Below, piece after piece: positions 26,352-36,297 of a DNA stretch of 64,000 bases. Below the pieces are notes generated by a model. It was not told the origin of the DNA and did no database searches. It saw nothing but the letters and a program-made list of their open reading frames with translations. The DNA lies in the NCBI RefSeq assembly GCF_027924665.1, contig NZ_AP027043.1, positions 4,526,001-4,590,000 on the forward strand. The letters run 5' to 3'. This stretch comes from Flavobacterium sp. GSB-24 (lineage in GTDB: Bacteria; Bacteroidota; Bacteroidia; Flavobacteriales; Flavobacteriaceae). A program made the position numbers and the translations under genes. Numbering within the stretch: the first letter of the stretch is position 1; each line of letters begins with the position of its first letter.

Positions 26352-27002
26352 TTAATTAAAAATAACCGCATGATTTTTTTCTAATCGTTCTTCTGAAAAT
26401 ACTTTTTTGGCTGTAAAAGTTTTTCCTTCAGAGCGTTTTACATCGCCTTGATATTGCATACTAAAACTTACATCATTCTCACTCGAAGTTAGTACACCGT
26501 CCTTATAATAACTGGCAGTACCTTTGCCTGTAAAACTAACTTTATATAACTGGCCGTTTTCTATCACTTTAAAAGTCCCGCCTGATGGTCTAATGCTGAT
26601 GCCATTTTTAACCGACATTCCTCCTTTTTCAGAATTAATATTTTTACCGATCAAAGATTGTCCCCATCTTGTAAAAGTATAAGCAGTTGCTTCTGAATAA
26701 CCGCCAAAGGCATAATCTCCTTTTGATAAATTATTTTGAAGGGAAGAAAACAATTCAAAATACACTACTGCCCCATCCTCTTCTCCAGAAATCGACTTCG
26801 ATTTTAATGAAAAATCAATGTTATATGCATTTCCTCGAACGCCGAAATTTTCAAGATAACCCTGCGATAACTCGACACTTTGATTCCCTATTTTTAAAAA
26901 ACCTTGATTTCCATTTCCATTGGAGTTTTCCTCATCATCCTTGGAACAGGAGGAAAATAATGTTATGAAAACCAGCGCTAATAATTTGATACTGTTACTC
27001 AT
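26352..27002 (-). CDS. Surface lipoprotein of unknown function (end of pectin locus)
   Basis: This 216-residue lipoprotein has its lipobox cysteine at Cys19 (LFSSCSKDDEE). The acidic run directly after the cysteine resembles the lipoprotein export signal that sends proteins to the cell surface in Flavobacterium and Capnocytophaga. An Asn/Gly-rich linker (about 25-35) precedes a beta-rich domain (about 36-216). I do not recognise a family. It lies 85 bases downstream of the CE8-PL1 fusion with a stem-loop between, so it may be co-expressed at a different level. A role in binding pectin fragments is only inferred from position. Confidence 0.75.
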   Translation of the reverse strand: MSNSIKLLALVFITLFSSCSKDDEENSNGNGNQGFLKIGNQSVELSQGYLENFGVRGNAYNIDFSLKSKSISGEEDGAVVYFELFSSLQNNLSKGDYAFGGYSEATAYTFTRWGQSLIGKNINSEKGGMSVKNGISIRPSGGTFKVIENGQLYKVSFTGKGTASYYKDGVLTSSENDVSFSMQYQGDVKRSEGKTFTAKKVFSEERLEKNHAVIFN

Positions 27003-27045
27003 ATCTTTATGATTAAATTTTTTATACTAATGAATTCATTTTCAT

Positions 27046-27081
27046 AATCAGGGACAATAAATCAAATTCCTGTCCCTGATT
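27046..27081 (-). promoter_or_regulatory. Stem-loop after the CE8-PL1 fusion gene
   Basis: A perfect 11-bp stem (27046-27056 with 27071-27081) closes a 14-base loop directly after the stop codon at 27088. No T tract follows on the minus strand. It is more likely an mRNA 3'-end stabiliser or partial terminator than a strong terminator. Confidence 0.55.
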
Positions 27082-27087
27082 TCAAAC

Positions 27088-30000
27088 TTATTTAACTATG
27101 ATTCTAGTAGATAACCCTGTTTTTAGGCTTTTGATGAAATAACTTCCTGATGCAAGATCTGATATAGAAATATCCGTTTCAAAACCTGCTGTATCCAATT
27201 GTTTTATCAGAAGTCCGTTCATACTAAAAATTACTACGCTGTCATAGTCAATGCTGGATTTCAAGGTAATTTTACCAGTTGCAACTGTTGGAAATGCATA
27301 AAAATCTCCTAACTTTTTCCAGCGCCCGTAAAGCGTAAAGTTTTCTTTCTGTTTACTGTCAAATCCACTTATTTCTTTTCCGTAAGCGCTGTCAGAATAC
27401 CATCCTAAAAAACGATAACCTACGCAAGAAGCCTCTTCAAGTTTATAAACAGTTCCCGTTTCTACGCTTGCTTTATTAGGATTAACTGTTCCTGATGGTA
27501 AGTTCATATAAGAGATGTTATAGAAAGTAGGCGGCACAACCTCATCGGCTTTGTTATTACCTCCTGCTCCCCAAAAAGCATATAAAATTTGGTTTCCTGT
27601 TGCAGTAACTGCAATTTCTTTTAAAGAATTAGGCACTGTGGCAGAAGTCGACCATCCGAAAAATGTGTACCCTTTTAAAACTGGAACGGGCAGCGTTAAT
27701 AATGTACCCTCAGTATATTCTAATGGAATTAAACCCGTTAAAGCTTTACCGTCAATTGAATTCATATAGGAAATTGTAGATTTTACAACTGGTTTTGCGT
27801 CGGGTTTGTTGTTTCCGCCTTCGCCCCAAAAAGCATAAAACACTTGATTTCCTGTTGCTGTTGCTGGAATACTTTTAATTAATCCAGGCGAAGTCGCTGT
27901 ACTTGACCAGCCAAAAAAAGTGTATCCTTCTAATTTTGGTGTTCCTAAATTGGTAATTGATCCTTCCATAAATTCAGCTTGTGAAAGTGTTATGGGTTTT
28001 CCATCGATAGAATTCAGATAATTTATTGGTGAAAATTTAGCATCTGCTTTTAACCATCTCAGATCTCCCAAAGCGCCGCCGCCGATACCTGCTGCTGCTA
28101 ATGGAGAATTTTTAGAAAAACTAAAATTTCCCTGTAGTGGATTAGGATATGAAAGTGCTGTCATACCTAAACCTGTCAATGTTTTAACATTGGTTTCTGT
28201 AACGGCAATAGTTCCTTTTGTCGATTGAGAAGATACTCCTGTAAAAAGATTGTTGTCTAAAACTGCCGTTCCTGCGCCATTGACATTGTTAGAATAGAAC
28301 ATATAAATCGCTTTCGGATTTTCACGTTCGTCCTGCATAATATTATTCTTGAAGGTGAAAGTTGATGTTTTACTGTATTGATTATCTATAAATACAAAAC
28401 CATTTCCTTCCTGACTGCAGGCATTATAAATTGTATTATTTTCGATCGTTACATTTATTGGCTCGTTTACATTATCTTTTTTCTGAAGAATTATAAAGTT
28501 GTTTCCTTTTGAATAATTGAAAATGGTCGAGTTTTTAATCGAAACCGAATTTACAATATGTGAATCTGGCTGGATAAAATTACCCCCTTGAGCGGTGCTT
28601 CCGTCAATTAAACAATTATCTAAAGCAATTTTTGAAATTGGATGTTCACTAGTTCCTTCTGTTATTAATAAACTTTGTTTGATTCCTTTTATCGAAGCGT
28701 TTTTAATTTCAAAATTAGACAAACCTGCTCCTTTTTTAAACTGCATTACATTAGAATCAGCATTTGTGAAATCAAAATCTACACCATTGAAACTGAAACT
28801 TCCGGAGAAGATTTCTGGATTTTCTGAATAAAAAGATCCAGCAAAAACAGGTTTTGCACCTTCATCTGGAACAAATGTATATTTATGATTTTTCACCGCT
28901 AGCGGAGTACTGGCTGTGTACGTACCGCCAGCCATAATAAACTTTGTACCATCTTCTGCTGCATTATATTTCTCAACAAAATTTTGCGGATTTACATAAA
29001 CATCTAAACTTCCGTTTTGAGTTGACGTAATACTATACACAAGGCTGTTGATGTAAACTTCAATATTGGTATAAATGCCATCAACTGTTTTTAAATTACC
29101 ATCGGCAGCACTTGCAGGATTCAATCCTTTTTCTGTTTCCCATTTATCCGGCATACCGTCTCCGTCTGTATCTAAAGGTGCTTCGCCAGTAGGAAGAACC
29201 GGCCATCCGCCAGCTGCTGATGGCGTATCGATATAACCGTTTGTACTTCCGTTACCGCCATTCATAACACTTGCAGTTCCAGAGCGAGTATCATCTACTG
29301 CTCTTTTATCTACAGCATCTCTGTATAAATTGGCACCTGCATTTTCTAAAACCAATTCGTATGCTTTTGTGGCAGTATGAGTTGTTATTTCTCCAAATGA
29401 ATGAGGAACATCAATTTTTAATGCTGCTTTATCAGCGTCACTTACCGGCAGCTGACTGCTGTGAAACTGACTGTAAACACCATAAGTCCAGTTATCCTGA
29501 GTGGTTCTTGGAGAACCGACAACATAATTACCGTCTACATAATATTTACCCCAGATTCCATATAATGGAGAAGTGGCATCTAAACTTCTTCCAGTTGATA
29601 AAATACGTTCTTTAGTAGAATTAGAAGTTCCAGGGCCAGGTTTCCAGTAATTATTAACCAGATTCACATTCATAGCGTCTCCGCCGTAACAACTGTTTCC
29701 TCCCCAGTTGTATATGACGTTGTTACGAATATCAACTAAATCGGTTTTTGCAAAAATATCGTTAGCATATTCTCCCAACCTTGGATTACGGCTGTCATGA
29801 TGCGCTAATAAATTATGGTGAAAAGAAGCATTTTTACCTCCCCAAACACCACCGTAACCGTGAGCTCCTTTGGCATGAACTGAATTACGTAGACTTTCGG
29901 AAATGATACACCATTGAAGCGTAAAGTTTTCATTTTGGTAAAAAGAGACACATTCGTCTGTTGACCAGCTCATCGAACAGTGATCTACAATAATATTTTT

Positions 30001-33000
30001 CTGGAAACGTCCGCCTAATGCATCATTTTCTACATCATGAGTATCTCCCATTCTAAAACGTAAATAACGAAGAATTACATTATTTCCTCTTACTTTAACA
30101 TTGTAATCTTTTATCGTAATACCACCGCCTGGCGCTGTTTGTCCGGCAATAGTGATATTATCCGTAATATTTAATTCACTTTTCAATTCGATATTTCCAG
30201 ATACTTTAAAAACAACAATTCTCGGACCTGCCTGATTTATGGCATCACGAAGAGAACCTGCTCCCGAATCATTTAAATTGGTTACATAAATTAGTTTTCC
30301 GCCGCGGCCTCCTGTTACGTATTTACCGTAACCTTCTGCTCCTGGAAACGCAGGAACGGTTTCTGTACCTCCGCCAGTAGTTTCTTTTTTCACTTCAATC
30401 TTTCCTTCTCCTGTAAAAAACTCAGGATTTGTGGTTTTGTCATAAAGTCCTTCCTTAAAATCTACTCCATTTATAGTAAGCTTTTGAACATTCAAAACAG
30501 TATTTAATGCCGCTTTTCCATTAGCCGTTATATTCAAATTTAAGTTTGACCCTGCGGCGCGTTCATGACTAAAAATTACGTAATTATCCTGACCAACGTT
30601 TATTGTTCCAGAACCAAAAGCATTTGCAGATGCTCCATCAATTGCAGTTGGATAATTTAATGCTGGGAATTTTGTACTTTTTTGAGTTAAATCCCAAGTT
30701 CCGATAAATTCACTATTATCTCCCTTTAAAAGTAAAATTCCTGTATTTGGATTAACTCCCTGCCCTATATTTATTGGAATAATAGTTCCATTACCCGAAA
30801 CTGGTCCGCTTAGAGTCATTATGGTTTGATTGGCTATTCCTGAAATCATTTCAAATTTCACATTTCCAGAAACTACTATTGGAGCTTCTAACGTCATTCC
30901 TGCACCGCTTGTATTATAGTATACGCGTGTTCCGTCTTTAAAAATTAAATTTCCTGTGGCTTTATGAGCACCTCTTAATCGAAGTGTGCCTGCGCCAGAA
31001 AAAATAATATCAGCTGGAAAAACAGTAGCTGTTGTTTCTATTTCTTTTGTGCTTGAAACAGTTTTACCTGCAACTGGCATTTCAGCTGGACTGAAATTTG
31101 CTGCATTATCCCAGCTTTTATTGACTGCTGCTGTAAATTCATAATCAAAATTTGTTGGCGGAGTTACTTCATCAGGTTTGTTATTTCCTGCTGTTCCCCA
31201 AAAAGCATATAATGTTTGATTTCCTGTTACTGTAGCTGCAATTTCTTTTAAAGAATTGGGTACTGAAGCAGAAGCTGACCACCCGAAAAAAGTGTAACCT
31301 TTTAAAGTTGGAACTGGCAGTGTTTGAGCTGTACCTTCAGTATATTCTATTGGTGTTAAACCTGATATAGCATTACCATCAATCGAATTTAAATAGGCAA
31401 TAGAAGATTTAACAGCTCCGCCAATTGTCATATTAATAGTGCTTACATCACTTAATCCGCCATATTCATTTGCAGCTTGTATGGTGTATGCATAAGTACC
31501 TGCTGTTTTAGAAGTTTCTACATAACTTGCTTCAGTCGTAATGGCTAAAATCTTTCCGTCTTTACTCACAACATAACACATTGCATATTGATTTTCATCC
31601 CATTTTAAAGTGTTATTTTCAGCAGCAATAAGATTAGCTGGTTTTGTAACTTGTTCTACAACTCTGCGCGGATCCCATTTATCTGTACCGCTCAGCACAT
31701 TTTCGATTGTGAATTCATCTGCTTGAGCTTTTGTCAAAACTGGATTATAATTTCCTGTCTGCGAAATGCCATTTACTGTAAATGTATTGGTTCTGTTATC
31801 GGTATTAACAGCAATTCCGTTTCCGTTTACACTATTGTATTCTGCAAAAAGTGCTGGATATGTTCCCATATTTGCCCATCCAAGTACATTGGGTTCATTT
31901 ATCATTTTGGTATTGAGATAAACTGCTCTTGGTGAATTCTGCCACGGACGCCCTAAATAATAACTGGCTGAAGCAGTAATGGTATTATTATTAAAAATAT
32001 AACCATATTGTGTAGCTGCATCGTGGTTTGGTGCTACGATATAACCGGGTGCAACAGAAACCAATTTACATTCTTCAAACCAATGTGTTCCTCCTCCGCA
32101 GATAAAATCGACATCTCCCTCAATGGTAGATTTATAGTAAAAACTTCTTTTTCCGCCTGTTACCTGCGTATCTTGTTTACTTCTTAATCTAATTCCATTA
32201 TAAACATTACGATCTCCTGCGGGATTTAGTGCAGGTTTTTGTCCAGAATTTATAATTCCGTCTTTGTGTTCTATCGTAATATTTTCCATGTATAAATCAT
32301 TGGCTTCGATAGAGAGAACGGCATTTTTAATTCCCTGACCTGGATTTCCCTGAAAGATTACTTTGTCTTTGGATTGTGCAACCAAAGAAACATTGTTTTT
32401 TCCTGATGGAAGTTTCAATACAATATCCTGCGGATTTGTACCATCTCCACCCAAATTATAGGTTCCGTTGGTAATTAAAACCAAAAATCTCGATGCAGAG
32501 TTATTAGGCGCTGCGTTAAATGCTTCGGCTATGGTTTTTACATATTTTCCAGAAGCAAGCTGTTCTGTAGTAGCATCAGCATCGACAATTAAATCAAATT
32601 TTCGTTTAACCGGAATTGGTTTTTCCATTGTTTTAAACGACAAACTAATCGCGTCACCATTATTACCGGAAAGGTCTTTTACAAATCCTGCAGGTATACT
32701 AAAAGTATATTGTTTATTATATTCTAATCCGAAATAACTAAATTTTACCGTTTTATTTACGAATTCGGCAGTTAGATTTTTTCCGTTTAAAACTGCTTGT
32801 CCAGAACCTAATTGAACTTGTTCGTTAAAGTTCAGAATGATATTTCCATTTGCGCCAACAGCTAATGAAGCTTCTGCTGGAAACGAAGATTCGAGAACAG
32901 GTGCGTTTGTATCTGTAACCAAAACCTCATCGGCTTTAATCATCACATTAGATAAAATCGTAGCCGTTACATCGACAGCAGATCCGTGTTTGGGTCCGTT

Positions 33001-34374
33001 AATATTTGGAAACCATCTCAGGTATATTTTTTCTTTACCTTCTGCTTCAGCAGGAAGAATTCCTCCAATAGAAGTAATTGTATTAGTATTGATGGTCGTT
33101 AATGCCGAAACATTAACAAAATTTACGCCGTCTAATGAATATTGAAAAGTCCATTCATCAGCTCCATAATAATAGCCAAGCAGTCCTGAGGCAACATTAA
33201 TATTTTTATAACCAACTGTAGAAAGCGTTGTCATAAAATAATAGAAATTTCCTCGCTCTGTATTCCAGACGCAAACCCCATTTTTTCCGCCTCTGTTTTG
33301 AAGTCTTACATTAGGCGCAAACACATTGTCGGCAACATTGTAAGCAAATAATTGAGGTTTATTTTCTATTTTAGAATAAAGTTCTGCTACTCTCGGATTA
33401 GCATATTGGTCATTTTTGAATGTCCATCCCGCAATAAAATTTTGATTGGCATAAGTTCCTGTAACTGTTTGGTTTTGATCCATAACCACAGAGGTACTTA
33501 AAGAAGTAGAACCATCAGACCAATTGCTGAATTTAATAATATCATTTTCAACAGCCGTAATGGTAACATTTGTTCCTTTTTCGTACACCGAAAATGCACC
33601 GTCTTTTCCAGCTGGAGCAAGAGAATAATCTCCTAATCCGAATGCTCCATTAACATTAACGGTCAGGTTATAAGTTGGAATTGTTTCGTACTCTGCAATA
33701 AGAGTTGTATTGTCATTGATGGTATAGGTTAAAGGATTTGCTGTTGAAACTACAGCGCCTTTATCATCTATCCATTGTTTAAAATTATATCCGAAATTTT
33801 TATTGGCAGTTAATTTTAATTCGGTTCCTTTTGCAAATGTGCTTCCTCCAGGATTAGTAACAACAGTTCCTGATGAAGCAGGATTAACACTTGTGGTTAG
33901 TTTATAAGTAATCGCATTAGAATTTTCGGTTATTTTTTCAAAGTAATCTAAATTGAATAAATAGCCCGTTCCTAATCCTGTAAAAACCAGATACAAATCG
34001 TATGTACCTGTTGTTGGCGTAATGGTGGTAGAGAACTTTTTATAATCAGAAAATCCAGTACTTCCAGAGACAACAGCTGTTCCTATTAAAGTTCCTGTTG
34101 CAGATCCTAACCTCAATTCGATATTACCTCCTGCTGAACCCGCAGCGGCGATATCAAAACGAGTTACAAATTCGGTAAACTGGACGGCATTAAATTTAAT
34201 CCACGTATTATTTTTAATGTAACCTACGTTTCCTCCTCCCGAAAGAGAAGCATTGGTTTCTGCCCTCGCCCCCGAAGCCTGATTAAAAGTTTCGGCTTCA
34301 ATTCTCTCAATGGTCTGAGAGAACCCCATTACTGTAAACAGTATGAGGAATAGGTGAATAAATTGTTTTTTCAT
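27088..34374 (-). CDS. Giant secreted CE8 pectin methylesterase-PL1 pectate lyase fusion
   Basis: This 2428-residue protein starts best at ATG 34374, where a signal peptide (FIHLFLILFTVMGFSQ) begins. Domain order: CBM6-like (about 20-150), two divergent beta repeats (155-320), beta-sandwich (320-485), Big_5 Ig-like (485-590) and CE8 pectinesterase (593-905), with Asp756 in GDVDFICGG and Arg809 in YLGRPW. Then come an Fn3-like domain (905-985), one Listeria-Bacteroides (InlB B) repeat, a beta-rich linker (1065-1335) and PL1 pectate lyase (1344-1765), with VDHCSMSWSTDE and SRNPRLG. A DTDGDGMPDKWE calcium-type loop, a DUF5123-like beta-helix (1780-2110), three more InlB-type repeats and a T9SS sorting domain (2359-2428, ending IIVK) follow. 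It should remove methyl groups from homogalacturonan and cut the resulting polygalacturonate outside the cell. Confidence 0.93.
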   Translation of the reverse strand: MKKQFIHLFLILFTVMGFSQTIERIEAETFNQASGARAETNASLSGGGNVGYIKNNTWIKFNAVQFTEFVTRFDIAAAGSAGGNIELRLGSATGTLIGTAVVSGSTGFSDYKKFSTTITPTTGTYDLYLVFTGLGTGYLFNLDYFEKITENSNAITYKLTTSVNPASSGTVVTNPGGSTFAKGTELKLTANKNFGYNFKQWIDDKGAVVSTANPLTYTINDNTTLIAEYETIPTYNLTVNVNGAFGLGDYSLAPAGKDGAFSVYEKGTNVTITAVENDIIKFSNWSDGSTSLSTSVVMDQNQTVTGTYANQNFIAGWTFKNDQYANPRVAELYSKIENKPQLFAYNVADNVFAPNVRLQNRGGKNGVCVWNTERGNFYYFMTTLSTVGYKNINVASGLLGYYYGADEWTFQYSLDGVNFVNVSALTTINTNTITSIGGILPAEAEGKEKIYLRWFPNINGPKHGSAVDVTATILSNVMIKADEVLVTDTNAPVLESSFPAEASLAVGANGNIILNFNEQVQLGSGQAVLNGKNLTAEFVNKTVKFSYFGLEYNKQYTFSIPAGFVKDLSGNNGDAISLSFKTMEKPIPVKRKFDLIVDADATTEQLASGKYVKTIAEAFNAAPNNSASRFLVLITNGTYNLGGDGTNPQDIVLKLPSGKNNVSLVAQSKDKVIFQGNPGQGIKNAVLSIEANDLYMENITIEHKDGIINSGQKPALNPAGDRNVYNGIRLRSKQDTQVTGGKRSFYYKSTIEGDVDFICGGGTHWFEECKLVSVAPGYIVAPNHDAATQYGYIFNNNTITASASYYLGRPWQNSPRAVYLNTKMINEPNVLGWANMGTYPALFAEYNSVNGNGIAVNTDNRTNTFTVNGISQTGNYNPVLTKAQADEFTIENVLSGTDKWDPRRVVEQVTKPANLIAAENNTLKWDENQYAMCYVVSKDGKILAITTEASYVETSKTAGTYAYTIQAANEYGGLSDVSTINMTIGGAVKSSIAYLNSIDGNAISGLTPIEYTEGTAQTLPVPTLKGYTFFGWSASASVPNSLKEIAATVTGNQTLYAFWGTAGNNKPDEVTPPTNFDYEFTAAVNKSWDNAANFSPAEMPVAGKTVSSTKEIETTATVFPADIIFSGAGTLRLRGAHKATGNLIFKDGTRVYYNTSGAGMTLEAPIVVSGNVKFEMISGIANQTIMTLSGPVSGNGTIIPINIGQGVNPNTGILLLKGDNSEFIGTWDLTQKSTKFPALNYPTAIDGASANAFGSGTINVGQDNYVIFSHERAAGSNLNLNITANGKAALNTVLNVQKLTINGVDFKEGLYDKTTNPEFFTGEGKIEVKKETTGGGTETVPAFPGAEGYGKYVTGGRGGKLIYVTNLNDSGAGSLRDAINQAGPRIVVFKVSGNIELKSELNITDNITIAGQTAPGGGITIKDYNVKVRGNNVILRYLRFRMGDTHDVENDALGGRFQKNIIVDHCSMSWSTDECVSFYQNENFTLQWCIISESLRNSVHAKGAHGYGGVWGGKNASFHHNLLAHHDSRNPRLGEYANDIFAKTDLVDIRNNVIYNWGGNSCYGGDAMNVNLVNNYWKPGPGTSNSTKERILSTGRSLDATSPLYGIWGKYYVDGNYVVGSPRTTQDNWTYGVYSQFHSSQLPVSDADKAALKIDVPHSFGEITTHTATKAYELVLENAGANLYRDAVDKRAVDDTRSGTASVMNGGNGSTNGYIDTPSAAGGWPVLPTGEAPLDTDGDGMPDKWETEKGLNPASAADGNLKTVDGIYTNIEVYINSLVYSITSTQNGSLDVYVNPQNFVEKYNAAEDGTKFIMAGGTYTASTPLAVKNHKYTFVPDEGAKPVFAGSFYSENPEIFSGSFSFNGVDFDFTNADSNVMQFKKGAGLSNFEIKNASIKGIKQSLLITEGTSEHPISKIALDNCLIDGSTAQGGNFIQPDSHIVNSVSIKNSTIFNYSKGNNFIILQKKDNVNEPINVTIENNTIYNACSQEGNGFVFIDNQYSKTSTFTFKNNIMQDERENPKAIYMFYSNNVNGAGTAVLDNNLFTGVSSQSTKGTIAVTETNVKTLTGLGMTALSYPNPLQGNFSFSKNSPLAAAGIGGGALGDLRWLKADAKFSPINYLNSIDGKPITLSQAEFMEGSITNLGTPKLEGYTFFGWSSTATSPGLIKSIPATATGNQVFYAFWGEGGNNKPDAKPVVKSTISYMNSIDGKALTGLIPLEYTEGTLLTLPVPVLKGYTFFGWSTSATVPNSLKEIAVTATGNQILYAFWGAGGNNKADEVVPPTFYNISYMNLPSGTVNPNKASVETGTVYKLEEASCVGYRFLGWYSDSAYGKEISGFDSKQKENFTLYGRWKKLGDFYAFPTVATGKITLKSSIDYDSVVIFSMNGLLIKQLDTAGFETDISISDLASGSYFIKSLKTGLSTRIIVK
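27303..28040 (-). repeat. Three tandem InlB B-type repeats in the fusion protein
   Basis: Three units of about 75 residues (near 27815-28040, 27558-27782 and 27303-27512) share the pattern Y-NSIDGK...EG...L-GYTFFGWS...FYAFWG. The last unit is divergent. A fourth copy lies at about 31197-31413. The copy at 27558-27782 and the distant one are also very similar in DNA. Confidence 0.85.
31197..31413 (-). repeat. Distant InlB B-type repeat copy in the fusion protein
   Basis: One unit lies between the CE8 and PL1 halves and is nearly the same, in protein and DNA, as the unit at 27558-27782. Shared stretches include SIDG, EYTEGT, LPVP and SASVPNSLKEIA-type sequences. Confidence 0.85.
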
Positions 34375-34404
34375 TTGGTTTTTGGTTTTAGTTAGTAATA
34401 GTTT

Positions 34405-34442
34405 GTCAAAAGAGTTTTTATTCTTCTTCACACTCTTTTGAC
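34405..34442 (-). promoter_or_regulatory. Intercistronic stem-loop before the fusion gene
   Basis: A perfect 11-bp stem (34405-34415 with 34432-34442) with a 16-base loop sits between the CE12 stop and the ATG at 34374. No T tract follows on the minus strand, so an mRNA processing or stability role fits better than termination. Confidence 0.55.
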
Positions 34443-34456
34443 GGTTTATAAAAATT

Positions 34457-35254
34457 TTAATTTAATTCTTTCATTCCTTCAAAAACAAGCCTTGCAACTT
34501 CTACAGCACCTTTGGTTTGAAAGTGTGTATTGTCTTTTTGACCATTTGGATAAGCTTCATATAATCCTGCGGGTAAATTCATAAAATAGTTTTCACTCAC
34601 ATAAGGCTGTCCTTTCTTTGTAAAAAAGTCCATTGATTTCTGGTTTAAATCGATAATCATTACGTTCATTTCTTTTGCAATTTCTTTTACAGCGTCAGGA
34701 TATAAACCATGAATATTCTGCAGTTTACCTTCTTTCCATGGAAAATTTCTAGATACTGGAGTTATCAAAATTGGTTTGGCTCCTTTTGCTCTTGTTTGTT
34801 CAATAAAAAGCCTTAAGAATTCTTTATATCCTTCAAGATTAACATAGCGTTCTGGTTTGTCTTCAGCTGCATCGTTATGACCAAACTGCATTAAAACCAA
34901 ATCTCCCTTTTTGAGATTTTCATAAACAGAACGCCATCTGCCTTCCTGAAAAAAAGTACGAGTGCTTCGGCCGCCTCTTGCCCTATCATCTACAAATGCG
35001 CTGTCTGTTTTGATTAATTTATCGATCTTTTTTAAGCTGTCTTTGACTAAAAATTGCTGAAACACTTGTCCCCAGCCTGTAACTGGATATCGGGTTTTCA
35101 TGTAATCTTTTCCTTCTTCGTAATTATTGGCATAATTAGCTACTGTGGAATCGCCGATTAAATAAACTGTGGTTACCGCTTTCGATCTGGTAAAAGCCAT
35201 TATCAAGACTGCTAGAGTCATGCTTACTAGTGGAATTACAAATTTTGTTTTCAT
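34457..35254 (-). CDS. Rhamnogalacturonan acetylesterase-like SGNH hydrolase (CE12)
   Basis: This 265-residue secreted esterase would remove acetyl groups from rhamnogalacturonan or pectin oligosaccharides in the periplasm. Block I is LIGDSTVANY with nucleophile Ser36, block III is FGHNDAAE, and block V is DNTHF with Asp241 and His244. These are the CE12/SGNH signatures. A hydrophobic N-terminus (about 5-22) serves as signal or anchor. It starts 1 base after the stop of the alpha/beta esterase, which indicates tight translational coupling. The next gene downstream, the CE8-PL1 fusion, is separated by a stem-loop. Confidence 0.92.
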   Translation of the reverse strand: MKTKFVIPLVSMTLAVLIMAFTRSKAVTTVYLIGDSTVANYANNYEEGKDYMKTRYPVTGWGQVFQQFLVKDSLKKIDKLIKTDSAFVDDRARGGRSTRTFFQEGRWRSVYENLKKGDLVLMQFGHNDAAEDKPERYVNLEGYKEFLRLFIEQTRAKGAKPILITPVSRNFPWKEGKLQNIHGLYPDAVKEIAKEMNVMIIDLNQKSMDFFTKKGQPYVSENYFMNLPAGLYEAYPNGQKDNTHFQTKGAVEVARLVFEGMKELN

Positions 35255-35255
35255 A

Positions 35256-36251
35256 TTATGTGCTAAATATTTTAGTTAAAAAATTGTCGATGTATTGAAT
35301 TGTAGGCTCAAACCACGGATTAAAAAGACAAAATGAATGAGGGGAATTTTCAAATTCATGAACTTCAGAATAGATTGCGTTTTCATTCAAAACCTTTCTG
35401 TAATCGTTTCTTCCTGCGTGCATTCGTGCTATTGAACTATTGATAAATAATGTTGGCGGTGTTGATGCATTTACATAACTGAGAGGAGAAGCAGCTTCCC
35501 AAAGTTTAGGATTGTCTTTTCTGGAATAACCAAGCCAATAGGTTCCTGCCGAAATGTTTTTACTGTCATCTCCTTCACTGCTTTCAGAATGTACAAATGA
35601 AAGAGTGCCATCGATACTCACCACAGCATTCACCTGAGATTTTAAATTTGAATGGACTACCATGCCTTCAAAAAGCGGCATATTTGCTGTCGTGCCCATA
35701 AAAGCGGCCAATTCGCCTCCTGCCGAAAATCCGAGAGCAGTTATTTGATCTGGATTGATATTATACTTTACTGCATTTTCTCTTACCCAGCGAATGCATG
35801 CTTTGAGATCGTAAATCGCTGCGGGAAAAAGCGCTTCTGTAGAAAGTCTGTATTCTGGCGTAAAACACACATATCCCAGGCTTGCGAGTTTTTGTGCCAT
35901 TTGATGATGCTGCTGTCTGCTTCCAGAACGCCAGCCTCCGCCATGAATAATGATAATTGCGGTTTGTTTTTTCTTGACATTTTTATCATAAAAAACATCC
36001 AGTTTCATTTTACGTTTTCCGTAACTGCAATAAGTTATATCTGTTTGCCGCATCACATTATCAAAATGCAGTTCTGGAACTCTCGTCGTTTGCGGAAAAT
36101 ATTTAAGTGTTTTCTTAAAAGCACTTACATTGGTAAACGAAGTATCCCTGACATTTGTAATGCCTTTTAAATACTGAGCGTTTATGTTTTGAAAGAAAAT
36201 CATACAAACCCCAATAATTACTGCGCTAAGATTTTTATTTTGAAATTTCAT
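35256..36251 (-). CDS. Secreted alpha/beta esterase (BD-FAE/CE10-like)
   Basis: This 331-residue secreted esterase has a signal peptide ending near residue 25 (NINAQ). The oxyanion motif is IIHGGGWRSGSRQ, the nucleophile is Ser177 in GFSAGGE, and the late histidine is in NSPHSFCLF. It belongs to the hormone-sensitive-lipase/esterase group often found in plant cell-wall loci. It could remove acetyl or feruloyl groups from pectin side chains; the substrate cannot be fixed from sequence. It sits between the CE8 pectinesterase (46-base gap) and the CE12 esterase (1-base gap). Confidence 0.88.
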   Translation of the reverse strand: MKFQNKNLSAVIIGVCMIFFQNINAQYLKGITNVRDTSFTNVSAFKKTLKYFPQTTRVPELHFDNVMRQTDITYCSYGKRKMKLDVFYDKNVKKKQTAIIIIHGGGWRSGSRQQHHQMAQKLASLGYVCFTPEYRLSTEALFPAAIYDLKACIRWVRENAVKYNINPDQITALGFSAGGELAAFMGTTANMPLFEGMVVHSNLKSQVNAVVSIDGTLSFVHSESSEGDDSKNISAGTYWLGYSRKDNPKLWEAASPLSYVNASTPPTLFINSSIARMHAGRNDYRKVLNENAIYSEVHEFENSPHSFCLFNPWFEPTIQYIDNFLTKIFST

Positions 36252-36297
36252 TGTCCATATCTTTAACTTATTATGATTTATATGATTTAAAAATGAA

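Noticed and set aside
27303..31413. CRISPR-like or mobile repeats
   Set aside because: The repeats are about 220 bases, in frame and encode InlB B-type protein repeats, with no spacer pattern.
34375..34431. Longer N-terminus of the CE8-PL1 fusion
   Set aside because: It would put 19 polar residues before a normal signal peptide and overlaps the intercistronic hairpin; ATG 34374 is better.
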